The notes below the pieces were generated by a model. The model was not told the DNA's origin. It made no database searches and saw only the letters and a program-made list of their open reading frames with translations. Shown here one piece after another: positions 1 through 6,706 of a stretch of DNA of 11,627 nucleotides (position 1 is the stretch's first letter; every line of letters begins with the position of its first letter). Position numbers and translations under genes: made by a program. The DNA comes from Rubrobacteraceae bacterium (GTDB lineage Bacteria; Actinomycetota; Rubrobacteria; Rubrobacterales; Rubrobacteraceae), in the NCBI GenBank assembly GCA_013698525.1, contig JACCSM010000090.1, positions 1-11,627 of the forward strand, written 5' to 3'.

Positions 1-268
1 CCGCCAACTCCCCGAACGCATCGGTGAGTGAAGAAGCAGCTAGTACGGTCAGCGTGCTCTCCTGATCCCTCTCCTGGGTTTCGGCATCTTCCGAACCTTC
101 CCCGCAGCCGGCGAGCCCCGCCGCCACGAGGCTCGAAACAAACAGCGCCGCTACCAGAGTTCGGTAGCCCCTGCGATGCGTGCCTACGACGCCCCCTCTC
201 CAGATCTCCAGCTTTCCGGTAGCCCATGCTAGAGGAGGACTCTCGCCAGGTCTTTGTGCAAAGTGCAC
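1..268 (-). CDS. modA: ModA-like molybdate ABC transporter substrate-binding lipoprotein, N-terminal part (C-terminus off the window)
   Basis: Reading the minus strand, a frame runs off the left window edge. It encodes a hydrophobic stretch ending in the lipobox LAGC (Cys codon at 106-104), a charged linker of about 20 residues, then LTVLAASSLTDAFGELA. That last segment is the characteristic first beta-strand and oxyanion-binding Ser region of periplasmic molybdate/tungstate-binding proteins (ModA family). The protein would be lipid-anchored outside the membrane and deliver molybdate to a ModBC transporter, presumably encoded further left. The start is a problem. The only canonical in-frame start giving a full signal peptide is GTG at 268, which leaves 54 residues before the Cys and lacks a clear Shine-Dalgarno. 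A good purine run (GGAGAGGGGG, minus strand) lies about 10 nt before an in-frame ACG at about 172-170, which would give a normal signal peptide beginning HRRGYRTL. Family assignment is fairly sure; the start is not. Confidence 0.72.
   Translation of the reverse strand, partial: MHFAQRPGESPPLAWATGKLEIWRGGVVGTHRRGYRTLVAALFVSSLVAAGLAGCGEGSEDAETQERDQESTLTVLAASSLTDAFGELA
256..268. repeat. short inverted repeat GTGCA-AAG-TGCAC upstream of the modA-like gene
   Basis: Perfect 5-bp arms (256-260 and 264-268) are separated by 3 nt, with TTT on the left and AAA slightly offset on the right extending the symmetry. It sits in the gap between the transglycosylase stop and the most likely coding start of the modA-like gene, so it could be an operator or only chance. 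It does not resemble the ModE consensus as I know it. Confidence 0.25.
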
Positions 269-326
269 GAAACTGGAGTGTCGCCCGGAGAAGAGCTTCT
301 AGAAAACAGGATCCGACCGCGAACTT

Positions 327-1544
327 CTAGACGTAGGGTCCGACCCCGTTGTCTTTCGCGAGTCGTCGATACCCTTCGGCCACGGCGAGGACCTTCTTCA
401 CGTACCAGTCGGCGTGGTTGTAGGAGTACAGCGCCCTGTACCAGTCCTGCGGCGCCCCGCCGGCTTTGAGGTAGCGGGCGGCCGCGGGTATGGCGTCTTC
501 CGGGTCCATTACGTTGGCGACCCCGTCGCCGTTGCCGTCAACGCCCGAGGTCTCCCACGTCGATGGTATGAACTGCATCGGGCCCATGGCGCCGGCGTAG
601 GACGTTCCCGGGTTCTGGCCATGATTCGACTCGACCTTCCCGACGGCCGCGAGTATGTACCAGTCAGGCCCGAACCCGTATGTCTCGGCTGACGTCTTGT
701 AGAGCTCCATGTACCTCTCCCTGGAGGTAGGTTCGGCGGCACTGGCTACTATCTCGTCGCGTGCGACCTCGCGCTCGTACCCGCTACCCACCTCTCCCCC
801 GCCGGTAGCGGCCGGGCTCTTCTGAATGCGTGTCCTCTCCGCCGCCTCGAGCTTGTGCAGGCGGGCTTCCGTCCGCGCATTGTTGTTACTCAGGCGGTCA
901 ATGGATTCGTCGAGCGCCTGCTCGCGCCGGCGAAGGTCCGTCGTCACCACCCGCTGCTCCCTCATGGCAGCGTTGTAGTCGCGTCGTCTCTGGGAGATCT
1001 GACGTTGCGTGTTCCTTAGTGTTTGCCTGGACTCCTGAAATGCGGCCAGATCCTGCCTACTGTCGAGGAGAATGCGGGCCACTAGGGGATCATCGACCCC
1101 TGCGACACCCTGCCAGGAACCGAAGAACCACCCGTCTAGCAGGTCAGCCAGGCCTTCGAGGCTTCCGCCCTTATAGGCGGCCAGGGCCTGATCCCTGTAT
1201 CTGGCTTGTGCCTCACGGAAAGCCGCATCCTGCTCGGCTATCTGTCGCTTCAACTGCCTGGTCTGTCGTACGAGATCCCCGACGCGCGCCCTCGCACTGT
1301 CCGCCCGCGATTGGGTCCGGTCCAACTCGGCGCCTACGGTGGAGATCTCCCGGATACTGTCCCGCAAGGCGGCATCCTGATCGCTTATCTTTGCCTCGAG
1401 CATAGGCATCCGCGCGGATCCTGCGACAGACGCATCCTCAGTCGCGCCCTGCGCCGGTCCCTGCGCCCCTGCCGCTCCTGCATACACAAACGCCAGAGAC
1501 AATACGCCTAGAATCACCGATGCCTTTGGCTGTCCAACCGACAT
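327..1544 (-). CDS. Secreted coiled-coil lytic transglycosylase (SLT/MltB-like domain)
   Basis: Predicted exported peptidoglycan lytic transglycosylase, 405 residues from the chosen start. An ATG nine codons further upstream (1571) is possible, but the ATG at 1544-1542 has a strong Shine-Dalgarno (GGGAGGAG, 5 nt spacing) and gives a clean signal peptide with an AGA-AGA cleavage region near residue 27. Residues about 45-245 are Arg/Gln/Glu-rich and look like long coiled coils, interrupted by a segment (AAYKGGSLEGLADLL) that resembles the hinge region of CwlO/PcsB/RipC-type hydrolases. Residues about 285-395 are the catalytic domain: KVESNHG with the expected catalytic Glu at 305, then GAMGPMQFIPSTW, a DGNGDG turn, DAIPAAARYL and ALYSYNHADWYV, all typical of family-3-like lytic transglycosylases that cleave the MurNAc-GlcNAc bond. 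It lies 150 nt downstream of parB on the same strand and may be expressed separately. The domain family is certain; the physiological role is inferred. Confidence 0.88.
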   Translation of the reverse strand: MSVGQPKASVILGVLSLAFVYAGAAGAQGPAQGATEDASVAGSARMPMLEAKISDQDAALRDSIREISTVGAELDRTQSRADSARARVGDLVRQTRQLKRQIAEQDAAFREAQARYRDQALAAYKGGSLEGLADLLDGWFFGSWQGVAGVDDPLVARILLDSRQDLAAFQESRQTLRNTQRQISQRRRDYNAAMREQRVVTTDLRRREQALDESIDRLSNNNARTEARLHKLEAAERTRIQKSPAATGGGEVGSGYEREVARDEIVASAAEPTSRERYMELYKTSAETYGFGPDWYILAAVGKVESNHGQNPGTSYAGAMGPMQFIPSTWETSGVDGNGDGVANVMDPEDAIPAAARYLKAGGAPQDWYRALYSYNHADWYVKKVLAVAEGYRRLAKDNGVGPYV

Positions 1545-1661
1545 GCCGTCTCCTCCCCCCACGCGCCACAAACCTCGAGAAAGCGCAGGCAGTTAAGTCT
1601 ATACTACCGCGACACTCGGCGTTAGGCCTATCGTGGACCAGGTGGCATCCTATTTCTATGC

Positions 1662-1679
1662 GCACAAGGCTATTTGTGC
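1662..1679. repeat. Hairpin in the parB-transglycosylase gap
   Basis: GCACAA (1662-1667) and TTGTGC (1674-1679) form a perfect 6-bp stem with a 6-nt loop. It lies 15 nt past the parB stop. Read on the plus strand it is followed by TTTT, but in the direction of parB transcription no T-run follows, so it is at best a weak terminator or processing site. The rest of the 150-nt gap (1545-1694) holds no gene. A TAGTAT/TATAGA-like -10 for the transglycosylase may lie near 1600, but I see no convincing -35. Confidence 0.3.
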
Positions 1680-1694
1680 TTTTAGTGCCTTATA

Positions 1695-2561
1695 TTAGCC
1701 ATCATCCTGTGAGGTCAGGAGGGACACGAGGGCTTCGAGTTCCTCTGTCTGGCGGAAGCGGATCTCGACCTTTCCGCCGCTTCTCAGGCTCTTGACTCTG
1801 ACCGGCAACTCGAGGGCTTCACGCATGAGGCGCGAGGCTTCGTGGAACTCGTCCGGGGTCGTACTACCCTGCTGGGGCGTGGCATGTGATGTTTCGCCAG
1901 GGCTGCCGAGCAGTTCGCGGACGAGCTCCTCGGTCCTTCTGACGGAGAGTTTCTCGGCCCCTACCTTCTGCGCCAGCCGGGTCATCTGCTCCTCGGTCTG
2001 CAGCCCCAGCAGCGCGCGGGCGTGTCCTTCCGAGAGCTTTCCGTCGCCCAGGAGGGCTTGTATCCCCTCCGGCAGCTGCACGAGGCGCAGGGTGTTGGTG
2101 ACCGCGGCCCTGCTCTTGCCCAGCCTGCGCGCGAGCCGCTCTTTGGTAAGCCCGAACCCATCCATGAGAGCCTGGTAAGCGGCGGCGGTCTCCAGAGGGC
2201 TAAGGTTCTCTCTCTGCAGATTCTCCACGAGCGCCAGCTCCATGGACTCGTCCTCGCCTGCCTGTCTGATGAGGACGGGCACCCTTTCGAGGCCGGCTTC
2301 CTTCGCCGCCCTCAGCCTTCTCTCCCCTGCTATGAGCTCGAAGCCGCCCGGCGTCGGTCGTACGACCAGAGGCTGCAATATACCGACCTCCTGTATGGAG
2401 GCGGCAAGCTCTCGTATCCCTGCCTCGGGGAAGCTACTTCTCGGCTGGCGCGAGTTCGGGCGGATCGCCGATACTGGTAGCTCCTCGAATTTCAGTCCTC
2501 CTACGCTCTCTCCGGTCGCGATGAGGGCGGAGAGGCCTCGTCCCAGGCCTCGCTTACCCAC
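1695..2561 (-). CDS. parB: Chromosome partitioning protein ParB (CTPase, parS-binding)
   Basis: ParB loads at parS, binds and hydrolyses CTP, slides as a clamp and recruits SMC/ParA to segregate the origin. The protein is 288 residues, a normal chromosomal ParB length. Visible features are the N-terminal GKRGLGRGLSALI box that contacts ParA, the CTP-binding motif GERRLRAAK (79-87), the second nucleotide/arginine motif ENLQRENLSPLETA (113-126), and the parS-binding helix-turn-helix around LTKERLARRLGKSRAAVTNTLRL (138-160, quoted in part). A variable linker follows, then a C-terminal dimerisation segment. The start is GTG at 2561, overlapping the parA stop by 8 nt (GTGGGTAA), with GAGG about 9 nt upstream. 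This implies translational coupling with parA. Its binding sites are about 1.5 kb away at 4079-4094 and 4168-4183. Confidence 0.97.
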   Translation of the reverse strand: MGKRGLGRGLSALIATGESVGGLKFEELPVSAIRPNSRQPRSSFPEAGIRELAASIQEVGILQPLVVRPTPGGFELIAGERRLRAAKEAGLERVPVLIRQAGEDESMELALVENLQRENLSPLETAAAYQALMDGFGLTKERLARRLGKSRAAVTNTLRLVQLPEGIQALLGDGKLSEGHARALLGLQTEEQMTRLAQKVGAEKLSVRRTEELVRELLGSPGETSHATPQQGSTTPDEFHEASRLMREALELPVRVKSLRSGGKVEIRFRQTEELEALVSLLTSQDDG

Positions 2562-3318
2562 GACTCACCACCTCGTCCGCAACGGCCGAATACGCCTCGG
2601 CTCCTGTGCTCTTCGGCGCGTACAGGGCTACAGGCATTCCGAAGCTGGGGGCTTCGCTCAACCTTACGTTCCTCGGGACGATGGTATGGAAGACGCGATC
2701 ACCGAAAAAGGAACGGACTTCATCGGCTACCTGATGGGCCAGGTTCGTACGTGGATCGAACATGGTCAGGAGCACCCCGCCGACCTCGAGTCCTGGGTTC
2801 AACTCCTCCCTGACCATCCTGATGCTCTGCATGAGCTGGGTGAGCCCCTCCAGTGCGTAGTACTCGCACTGTATCGGGATAAGGACTTCATCAGCGGCGG
2901 TCAGCGCATTGAGGGTCAGTAGATCCAGGGACGGTGGGCAGTCTAGTAACACCCTGTCGTACGATGACGGTCTCTCCAGAGCCCGCTTGAGCTTGAATTC
3001 GCGTGCCAGGCTCGAAACCAGTTCGACTTCAGCGCCGACGAGGTTGATGGTGGCCGGCGCAACGTCAAGCCCTTCGATCTCCGTCTTCACAGCCACGTCC
3101 TGCAGGGGTTTGCCCTCGAGCAGAACATCGTACATGCATCCGCCCGAGCCAGGCGACGCGCCGAGGCCACTGGTCGCGTTTCCCTGCGGGTCCATGTCGA
3201 CGACGAGTATTCTCTCGCCTTTGCCGGCGAGATAAGCCGCCAGGTTGATGGCGGTCGTGCTCTTGCCTACACCGCCTTTCTGGTTCACTATGGCTATAAT
3301 CTTCCTCACCGCGGGCAT
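2554..3318 (-). CDS. parA: Chromosome partitioning ATPase ParA (Soj)
   Basis: Deviant Walker-A ATPase that binds nucleoid DNA in the ATP state and works with ParB-parS in origin segregation; Soj-type members also modulate DnaA. From the chosen ATG the protein is 254 residues, the usual Soj length. Visible motifs are KGGVGKST (14-21) with the signature Lys, DMDPQGN (41-47, switch I region), VLLDCPPSLD (123-132, Walker B), and the C-terminal region IVPRNVRLSEAPSFGMPV typical of Soj. The open frame continues upstream to about 3600, but that part overlaps rsmG in another frame and has no ParA-like sequence, so ATG 3318 is chosen. It lies 26 nt after the rsmG stop and has only a weak Shine-Dalgarno. 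A GTG four codons in would also be possible. Confidence 0.96.
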   Translation of the reverse strand: MPAVRKIIAIVNQKGGVGKSTTAINLAAYLAGKGERILVVDMDPQGNATSGLGASPGSGGCMYDVLLEGKPLQDVAVKTEIEGLDVAPATINLVGAEVELVSSLAREFKLKRALERPSSYDRVLLDCPPSLDLLTLNALTAADEVLIPIQCEYYALEGLTQLMQSIRMVREELNPGLEVGGVLLTMFDPRTNLAHQVADEVRSFFGDRVFHTIVPRNVRLSEAPSFGMPVALYAPKSTGAEAYSAVADEVVSRG

Positions 3319-3344
3319 CTTAGCACGTCGTTTGTCGGCATTGC

Positions 3345-4043
3345 TCAGCCAACGCCGAGCGGCCTCTTGGCCACGACGCCCGACCGGCGGGGATAGTGTG
3401 CCGGGGTCTCCCGGATCTTTTCGAGGATTACCAGGTTTCGCTCCTTCTCGCCAACCTCCGACAACATGGGCACCTTTGTGATCCCCGCCACCCTCGCCCC
3501 CAGCGTACCGACCGCCCTGCTGCCCTCTGACAGTTCCTCCTGTTCCAGCCTGCCTTTCATGGCGATGGCCCAACCGCCGGTCTCGAGGAGCGGCACACAA
3601 TACTCCGCCACGACTGATAATCGGGCTACCGCCCGCGACGTCACGACATCGTAAGCGCCGCGGGAAGCCTTCGCCCGGCCGAGATCCTCTACCCTGCTAT
3701 TCGCGACTTCTGCACCATCGAGGGAGAGGCTGTCGAGCGCGTACTGCAAGAACGCGGCCTTCTTGACGGTCGATTCGACGAGGGTCGCCGTAAGGTCAGG
3801 CTTCATGATCTTTATCGGAATGCCTGGAAGCCCGCCACCACTGCCAACGTCAGCCAGACGCCCGGCGTGTAGCAGCGGCTCGTGCAGAAAGCAGCTCAAC
3901 GAATCGAGAACGTGGGCCAGCAAGATCCCGTCCACGTCGCTGGTGCCGATGACGTTCGCGCGATCGTAAGAAGCGAGGAGGCGGGCGTACTCAAGCAAAT
4001 GCTCCCGCCGGCAGGAGCCGAGACGCATCCCCCAGGCAGTCAC
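3345..4043 (-). CDS. rsmG: 16S rRNA (guanine527-N7)-methyltransferase RsmG (GidB)
   Basis: Methylates N7 of G527 in 16S rRNA using S-adenosylmethionine. Visible are the SAM-binding loop ADVGSGGGLPGIPI (64-77), LVESTVKKAAFLQ (88-100), the NSRVEDL element (115-121), SRAVA (136-140) and AMKG (161-164), all in family order. I chose GTG at 4043-4041 because GGAGGAA lies 5 nt upstream; the protein is then 232 residues. An in-frame ATG at 4073 would add ten residues (MDSLSLLEEQ) but has no visible ribosome-binding site and starts only 5 nt from a parS site. The longer form cannot be excluded, since RsmG proteins often begin with a leucine-rich segment. It is followed by parA after 26 nt, the conserved rsmG-parA-parB arrangement. 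Confidence 0.95.
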   Translation of the reverse strand: MTAWGMRLGSCRREHLLEYARLLASYDRANVIGTSDVDGILLAHVLDSLSCFLHEPLLHAGRLADVGSGGGLPGIPIKIMKPDLTATLVESTVKKAAFLQYALDSLSLDGAEVANSRVEDLGRAKASRGAYDVVTSRAVARLSVVAEYCVPLLETGGWAIAMKGRLEQEELSEGSRAVGTLGARVAGITKVPMLSEVGEKERNLVILEKIRETPAHYPRRSGVVAKRPLGVG

Positions 4044-4078
4044 CTGTTCCTCCAACAAGCTAAGAGAATCCATAAGAG

Positions 4079-4094
4079 CGTTTCACGTGAAACG
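4079..4094. other. parS: parS site 1 (ParB loading site)
   Basis: CGTTTCACGTGAAACG is a perfect 16-bp palindrome. It matches 14 of 16 positions of the well-known bacterial parS consensus TGTTTCACGTGAAACA, differing only at the two outermost bases. It lies immediately upstream of rsmG and close to its own parAB genes, as expected for an origin-proximal parS. Confidence 0.93.
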
Positions 4095-4099
4095 TACAC

Positions 4100-4137
4100 G
4101 CGCGACAGAAAATTGCACAAACAAACTCCTGTCGCGC
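4100..4137. repeat. Perfect 9-bp inverted repeat between the two parS sites
   Basis: GCGCGACAG (4100-4108) and CTGTCGCGC (4129-4137) are exact reverse complements separated by an AT-richer 20-nt loop. In the direction of jag-to-rsmG transcription no T-run follows, so a simple intrinsic terminator is unlikely. It could be an mRNA hairpin protecting or attenuating the rsmG-parAB part of the transcript, or a protein-binding palindrome near the partition complex. Confidence 0.5.
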
Positions 4138-4167
4138 AGCACGTCCTGCAAGGGTAGTGGCGGTCTA

Positions 4168-4183
4168 TGTTTCACGTGAAACG
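4168..4183. other. parS: parS site 2 (ParB loading site)
   Basis: TGTTTCACGTGAAACG matches 15 of 16 positions of the consensus TGTTTCACGTGAAACA. Its centre is 89 bp from that of site 1, about 8.5 helical turns. It lies just downstream of the jag stop. With site 1 it brackets the only sizeable gap in the rpmH-to-parB gene cluster. Confidence 0.95.
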
Positions 4184-4195
4184 AGATCCGTAAAC

Positions 4196-4987
4196 CTATG
4201 AAGTGGGAGAGACCTTCACCCGGCGGTTATCGCCGCTGCCTTCGCTCTCGGTCGAGACCCCTGGGTTCTCAGAGAGAAATAGGTGGACGACACGTCTTTC
4301 CGAGGCGTTCATAGGCGGCATTTCCACAGTCCGCCGCTCGCGGACGGCGCGGCGGGCGGTTCGATGGGCCATGCCCTGTATCGCCTCGACGCGGCGTTGG
4401 CGGTACCCCTCTGCGTCGAGAACCACCCGCTTGAAGAAAGGACGATCTCTGAACGCAGAGACGTTGACCAGGTACTGGAGGGCATCGATAGTTTCGCCCT
4501 TCTGCCCTATGAACAGGGCGGTGTTATCGGGGGCGACATCCGCGGCGATAAACCCTCCCGCGTCGTAGACCTCTACACGAGCTTCGAAGCCCATTGCTTC
4601 AAGGACCGAGGACACGAGCACCCTAATCTCAACCAGCAGCTCATCAGGAGCCTGGACCTGTTCGGACTCCGAGGACTCCCCGTAGACTTCGGACAGAATG
4701 GACGAATCTGCTGTTGCGGCATTTTCGGACGGTTCTGGCTCGGGCACGTCCACCGCGTCGGTCTCGGCCGAGGCGGACTCGAGAGGCTCGGTCTCGGGGA
4801 CTTCTGTGATCTGGGCCGACGCCTCGACGACGATGCGGGCGTCCCGCGCCCCGATACCCAGGAAACCCGTGTTGCCCTCATCGAGCACGCGGTAAGACAC
4901 CTCTTCGGAAGGCAACTCCAGGTCCAGGGCTGCCTTCTCTACGGCCTCTTCGATCGAAGAGGCGTGAAACTCTCGATTATCTGTCAT
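4196..4987 (-). CDS. jag: Jag/KhpB RNA-binding protein (Jag_N-KH-R3H)
   Basis: Single-stranded nucleic-acid-binding protein; homologues (KhpB/Jag/EloR) bind many RNAs, partner with KhpA and affect cell elongation. The 263 residues show the three expected parts. The Jag_N domain (about 5-55) includes GFLGIGARDARIVV. A long acidic, Ser/Glu/Pro-rich linker (about 57-115) is probably disordered. The KH domain has the GQKG loop (161-164) and TIDALQYLVN, and the R3H domain (about 200-260) has the RRVVH signature (R231, H235). The start ATG overlaps the yidC stop in an ATGA, so the two are translationally coupled, the usual yidC-jag pairing. It is followed by the parS-bearing gap. Confidence 0.95.
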   Translation of the reverse strand: MTDNREFHASSIEEAVEKAALDLELPSEEVSYRVLDEGNTGFLGIGARDARIVVEASAQITEVPETEPLESASAETDAVDVPEPEPSENAATADSSILSEVYGESSESEQVQAPDELLVEIRVLVSSVLEAMGFEARVEVYDAGGFIAADVAPDNTALFIGQKGETIDALQYLVNVSAFRDRPFFKRVVLDAEGYRQRRVEAIQGMAHRTARRAVRERRTVEMPPMNASERRVVHLFLSENPGVSTESEGSGDNRRVKVSPTS

Positions 4988-5847
4988 TTCTTCTTCTTTC
5001 TCCGCTTCCTCTTCGCGATCTTGGCGGCCTGTTTGGTGGCGACCTCTTGACTGTTTGCGGACGTTTGTTCGCTACTGGAATCCTGAGCCTGCCGGTCACC
5101 CGAGGTGGCTTTCGACTTCCCGTTATCGGTACCCTTCGTATCACCAGAAGTCTTCTTGCCGGGACCGTAGTTGTAGATCACGAAGTTCTGGACCAGGGTC
5201 ACCAGGTTAGAGGTGATCCAGTACATAAACAGTCCGGCGGGGAAGTTGAGGAGAAATATGGTGAAGCCTATGGGAAGCAGCCGCATCAGCCAGCGCTGCT
5301 GGGGGTCTATGTTCTTCGCTGTTATCTCGGTAGCCGCCAGCATCGTTACCGCCGAGATGATGGGCAAGAGGTATGTGGGATCGGCATTCGACAGATTCTG
5401 AAACCACAGGATGCCGCCCTCGTGAAAGCTGGGGTATTGTGGGGGCACCGTCCTGTCACCGAGGCTGTAACCGCCGAATTGGCGGATAACATAGAAAATC
5501 CCGATAAATATGGGCATCTGGACCAGAATCGGGAGGCATCCGCCGAGGGGGTTCACCCCCTGGTCCTGGTAGACCTTCGCCATCTCCTCCCGCTGCCGCT
5601 GTGGATTGTCCTTGAACTGGGCGCGGACCCTATCCATGTGCGGTTTCAGGTCCTGCATCGCGCGCATACTCCTGACCTGCTTCACCGTCAGTGGGAAGAG
5701 GAGGCTACGCACGATCACGGTCAGGAGCACGATCGCAAGCCACCAAGGCGCGCCGAGCGTCTGATGGAAGTACAGCAGTACTACGCCGAGGACGCTCACT
5801 ATGGGACTGAAGAGGTTCGCGAAAAAGTCTGCGATATTGTTGATCAT
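4984..5847 (-). CDS. yidC: Membrane protein insertase YidC (Oxa1 family)
   Basis: Inserts and folds membrane proteins alone or with SecYEG. It is 287 residues, the Gram-positive type without the large periplasmic domain. Membrane segments are visible at about 12-30, 34-54 (IVLLTVIVRSLLFPL, with Arg47 in the hydrophilic groove), 98-122 (GGCLPILVQMPIFIGIFYVI), 158-175 and 190-222 (PIGFTIFLLNFPAGLFMYWI). A cytoplasmic coiled hairpin lies between the second and third (KQVRSMRAMQDLKPHMDRV). No signal-peptide lipobox cysteine is seen at the N-terminus. The tail from about 230 is hydrophilic and ends in a run of Lys/Arg (KRKRRKKKK), typical of YidC homologues that contact ribosomes. The start has AGGAT about 4 nt upstream. 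It follows the yidD stop by 10 nt and overlaps jag by 4 nt. Confidence 0.97.
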   Translation of the reverse strand: MINNIADFFANLFSPIVSVLGVVLLYFHQTLGAPWWLAIVLLTVIVRSLLFPLTVKQVRSMRAMQDLKPHMDRVRAQFKDNPQRQREEMAKVYQDQGVNPLGGCLPILVQMPIFIGIFYVIRQFGGYSLGDRTVPPQYPSFHEGGILWFQNLSNADPTYLLPIISAVTMLAATEITAKNIDPQQRWLMRLLPIGFTIFLLNFPAGLFMYWITSNLVTLVQNFVIYNYGPGKKTSGDTKGTDNGKSKATSGDRQAQDSSSEQTSANSQEVATKQAAKIAKRKRRKKKK

Positions 5848-5857
5848 GAGATCCTAC

Positions 5858-6073
5858 TCATCTTACGGGGTCGAATCCTCCCTTTGAGAACGGGTGACAA
5901 CGGAGCACCCTTAGGAAGCCCATGAAAATGCCCCTCGGTGCGCCGTACTTCTCTATGGCCTGCAGCGTGTAAAGGGAGCAGCTCGGTGTAAATCTGCAAG
6001 ACGCCGGTAGCATGGGGGAGAGGTAGCTGCGGTAGAGTCGAATCAGTCCTGTGCTCACCTTTCTCGAAGACAT
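5858..6073 (-). CDS. yidD: Membrane protein insertion efficiency factor YidD
   Basis: Small membrane-associated protein thought to help YidC-dependent insertion. It is 71 residues and almost entirely family signature: LIRLYRSYLSPMLPASCRF, TPSCSLYTLQAIEKYGA, then LRVLRCHPFSKGGFDPV, including the three conserved cysteines. The ATG at 6073 lies 12 nt after the rnpA stop. A GTG seven codons later is an alternative start. A parallel frame (5844-6089) covers the same DNA but encodes nothing recognisable. Confidence 0.95.
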   Translation of the reverse strand: MSSRKVSTGLIRLYRSYLSPMLPASCRFTPSCSLYTLQAIEKYGAPRGIFMGFLRVLRCHPFSKGGFDPVR

Positions 6074-6085
6074 GGCCCGCTGCCG

Positions 6086-6442
6086 TCAAACCGACCGGCG
6101 CTCGACCTGGCCGCCGACCCTGCCCAACGACTTGCCGAACTCCTCCCTGAGCTCCTCGAGAGTAGCCTTGGCCGCAGCCGGCCTCGCCGACACAACGAGG
6201 TCCATGTCCCCGGCGATCTCAGAGATGCACGAGTGAAACACCTCCCTGAGTCTCCGTCGCACGGCGTTTCGTGTTACCGCGTTGCCGACCTTTCGGGACA
6301 CGGAGAGGCCCAGCCGCGGGTTGCCATGCTCGTTGGGGAAAGCGTGCACCGAGAAGAGCCTGCCCCTGTAAGCGGTGCCCTGGCGGTAGACCCTCTCGAA
6401 CTCCGGCGAGTCAGTCAGACGCATGCGTTTGCTGCGAGGCAA
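6086..6442 (-). CDS. rnpA: Ribonuclease P protein component
   Basis: Protein subunit of RNase P, which with the RNA subunit trims the 5' leader of pre-tRNAs. It is 118 residues, normal for the family. The RNR signature is clear (GNAVTRNAVRRRLREVFH, about 53-70), preceded by LGLSVSRKV and, near the N-terminus, the substrate-cleft region SPEFERVYRQG. The TTG at 6442, 3 nt after the rpmH stop, gives the family-typical six residues before the RLT motif; an ATG at 6424 is the alternative. Neither has a clear Shine-Dalgarno, so translation is probably coupled to rpmH. Confidence 0.96.
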   Translation of the reverse strand: MPRSKRMRLTDSPEFERVYRQGTAYRGRLFSVHAFPNEHGNPRLGLSVSRKVGNAVTRNAVRRRLREVFHSCISEIAGDMDLVVSARPAAAKATLEELREEFGKSLGRVGGQVERRSV

Positions 6443-6445
6443 CGG

Positions 6446-6580
6446 TCAAACTGCCAGGCGCTTGCGGCCCCTGCGCCGGCGGTCGGCGATGATCCTGCGC
6501 CCACCCACCGAACTCATGCGCTGGCGGAAGCCGTGCGTCTTGGCTCTCTTACGACGATTTGGCTGATAAGTACGCTTCAT
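6446..6580 (-). CDS. rpmH: 50S ribosomal protein L34
   Basis: A 44-residue, highly basic protein starting [20 protein letters not shown], then [20 protein letters not shown] and RLAV before a TGA. This is the canonical bacterial L34 in sequence and length. GAGGAG lies 4 nt before the ATG. It is the first gene of the leftward operon and ends 3 nt before rnpA. Confidence 0.98.
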   Translation of the reverse strand: MKRTYQPNRRKRAKTHGFRQRMSSVGGRRIIADRRRRGRKRLAV

Positions 6581-6625
6581 CGAACTCCTCTACGGGCACT
6601 CCGAAATATGCAGACGAACCACGAG

Positions 6626-6654
6626 AGTATATCCGAAGCCAGCAACACCATCCA
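6626..6654 (-). promoter_or_regulatory. Candidate promoter of the rpmH operon
   Basis: On the minus strand TATACT (6631-6626) fits a -10 element (5 of 6). A weak -35, TGGATG (6654-6649), stands 17 nt upstream. Transcription would start near 6619, about 40 nt before rpmH. The -10 is convincing by position, the -35 is not. Confidence 0.45.
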
Positions 6655-6706
6655 GCGATCCTAGAGGCGAGTCCGGCTCCGCGAACACGAAACTACCAGG
6701 TTCCTC

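Noticed and set aside
2242..2922. Plus-strand open frame spanning the parB/parA junction
   Set aside because: Antisense to two certain genes; composition reflects third-position GC of parAB, and no motif is visible.
3319..3600. 94-codon N-terminal extension of ParA
   Set aside because: It overlaps the recognisable C-terminus of RsmG in another frame, carries no ParA-like sequence, and the protein has normal Soj length from ATG 3318.
4283..5050. Plus-strand open frame (255 codons) opposite jag
   Set aside because: Antisense shadow of a high-GC gene with no recognisable domain; Jag on the minus strand has all three domains.
5047..5925. Long plus-strand open frame (292 codons) opposite yidC
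   Set aside because: It is the antisense shadow of yidC/yidD, His/Arg/Gln-rich without any family motif; the minus-strand YidC is certain.
5844..6089. 81-codon alternative frame over yidD
   Set aside because: The neighbouring frame encodes full-length YidD with its Cys motifs; this frame encodes nothing recognisable and would overlap rnpA and yidC.
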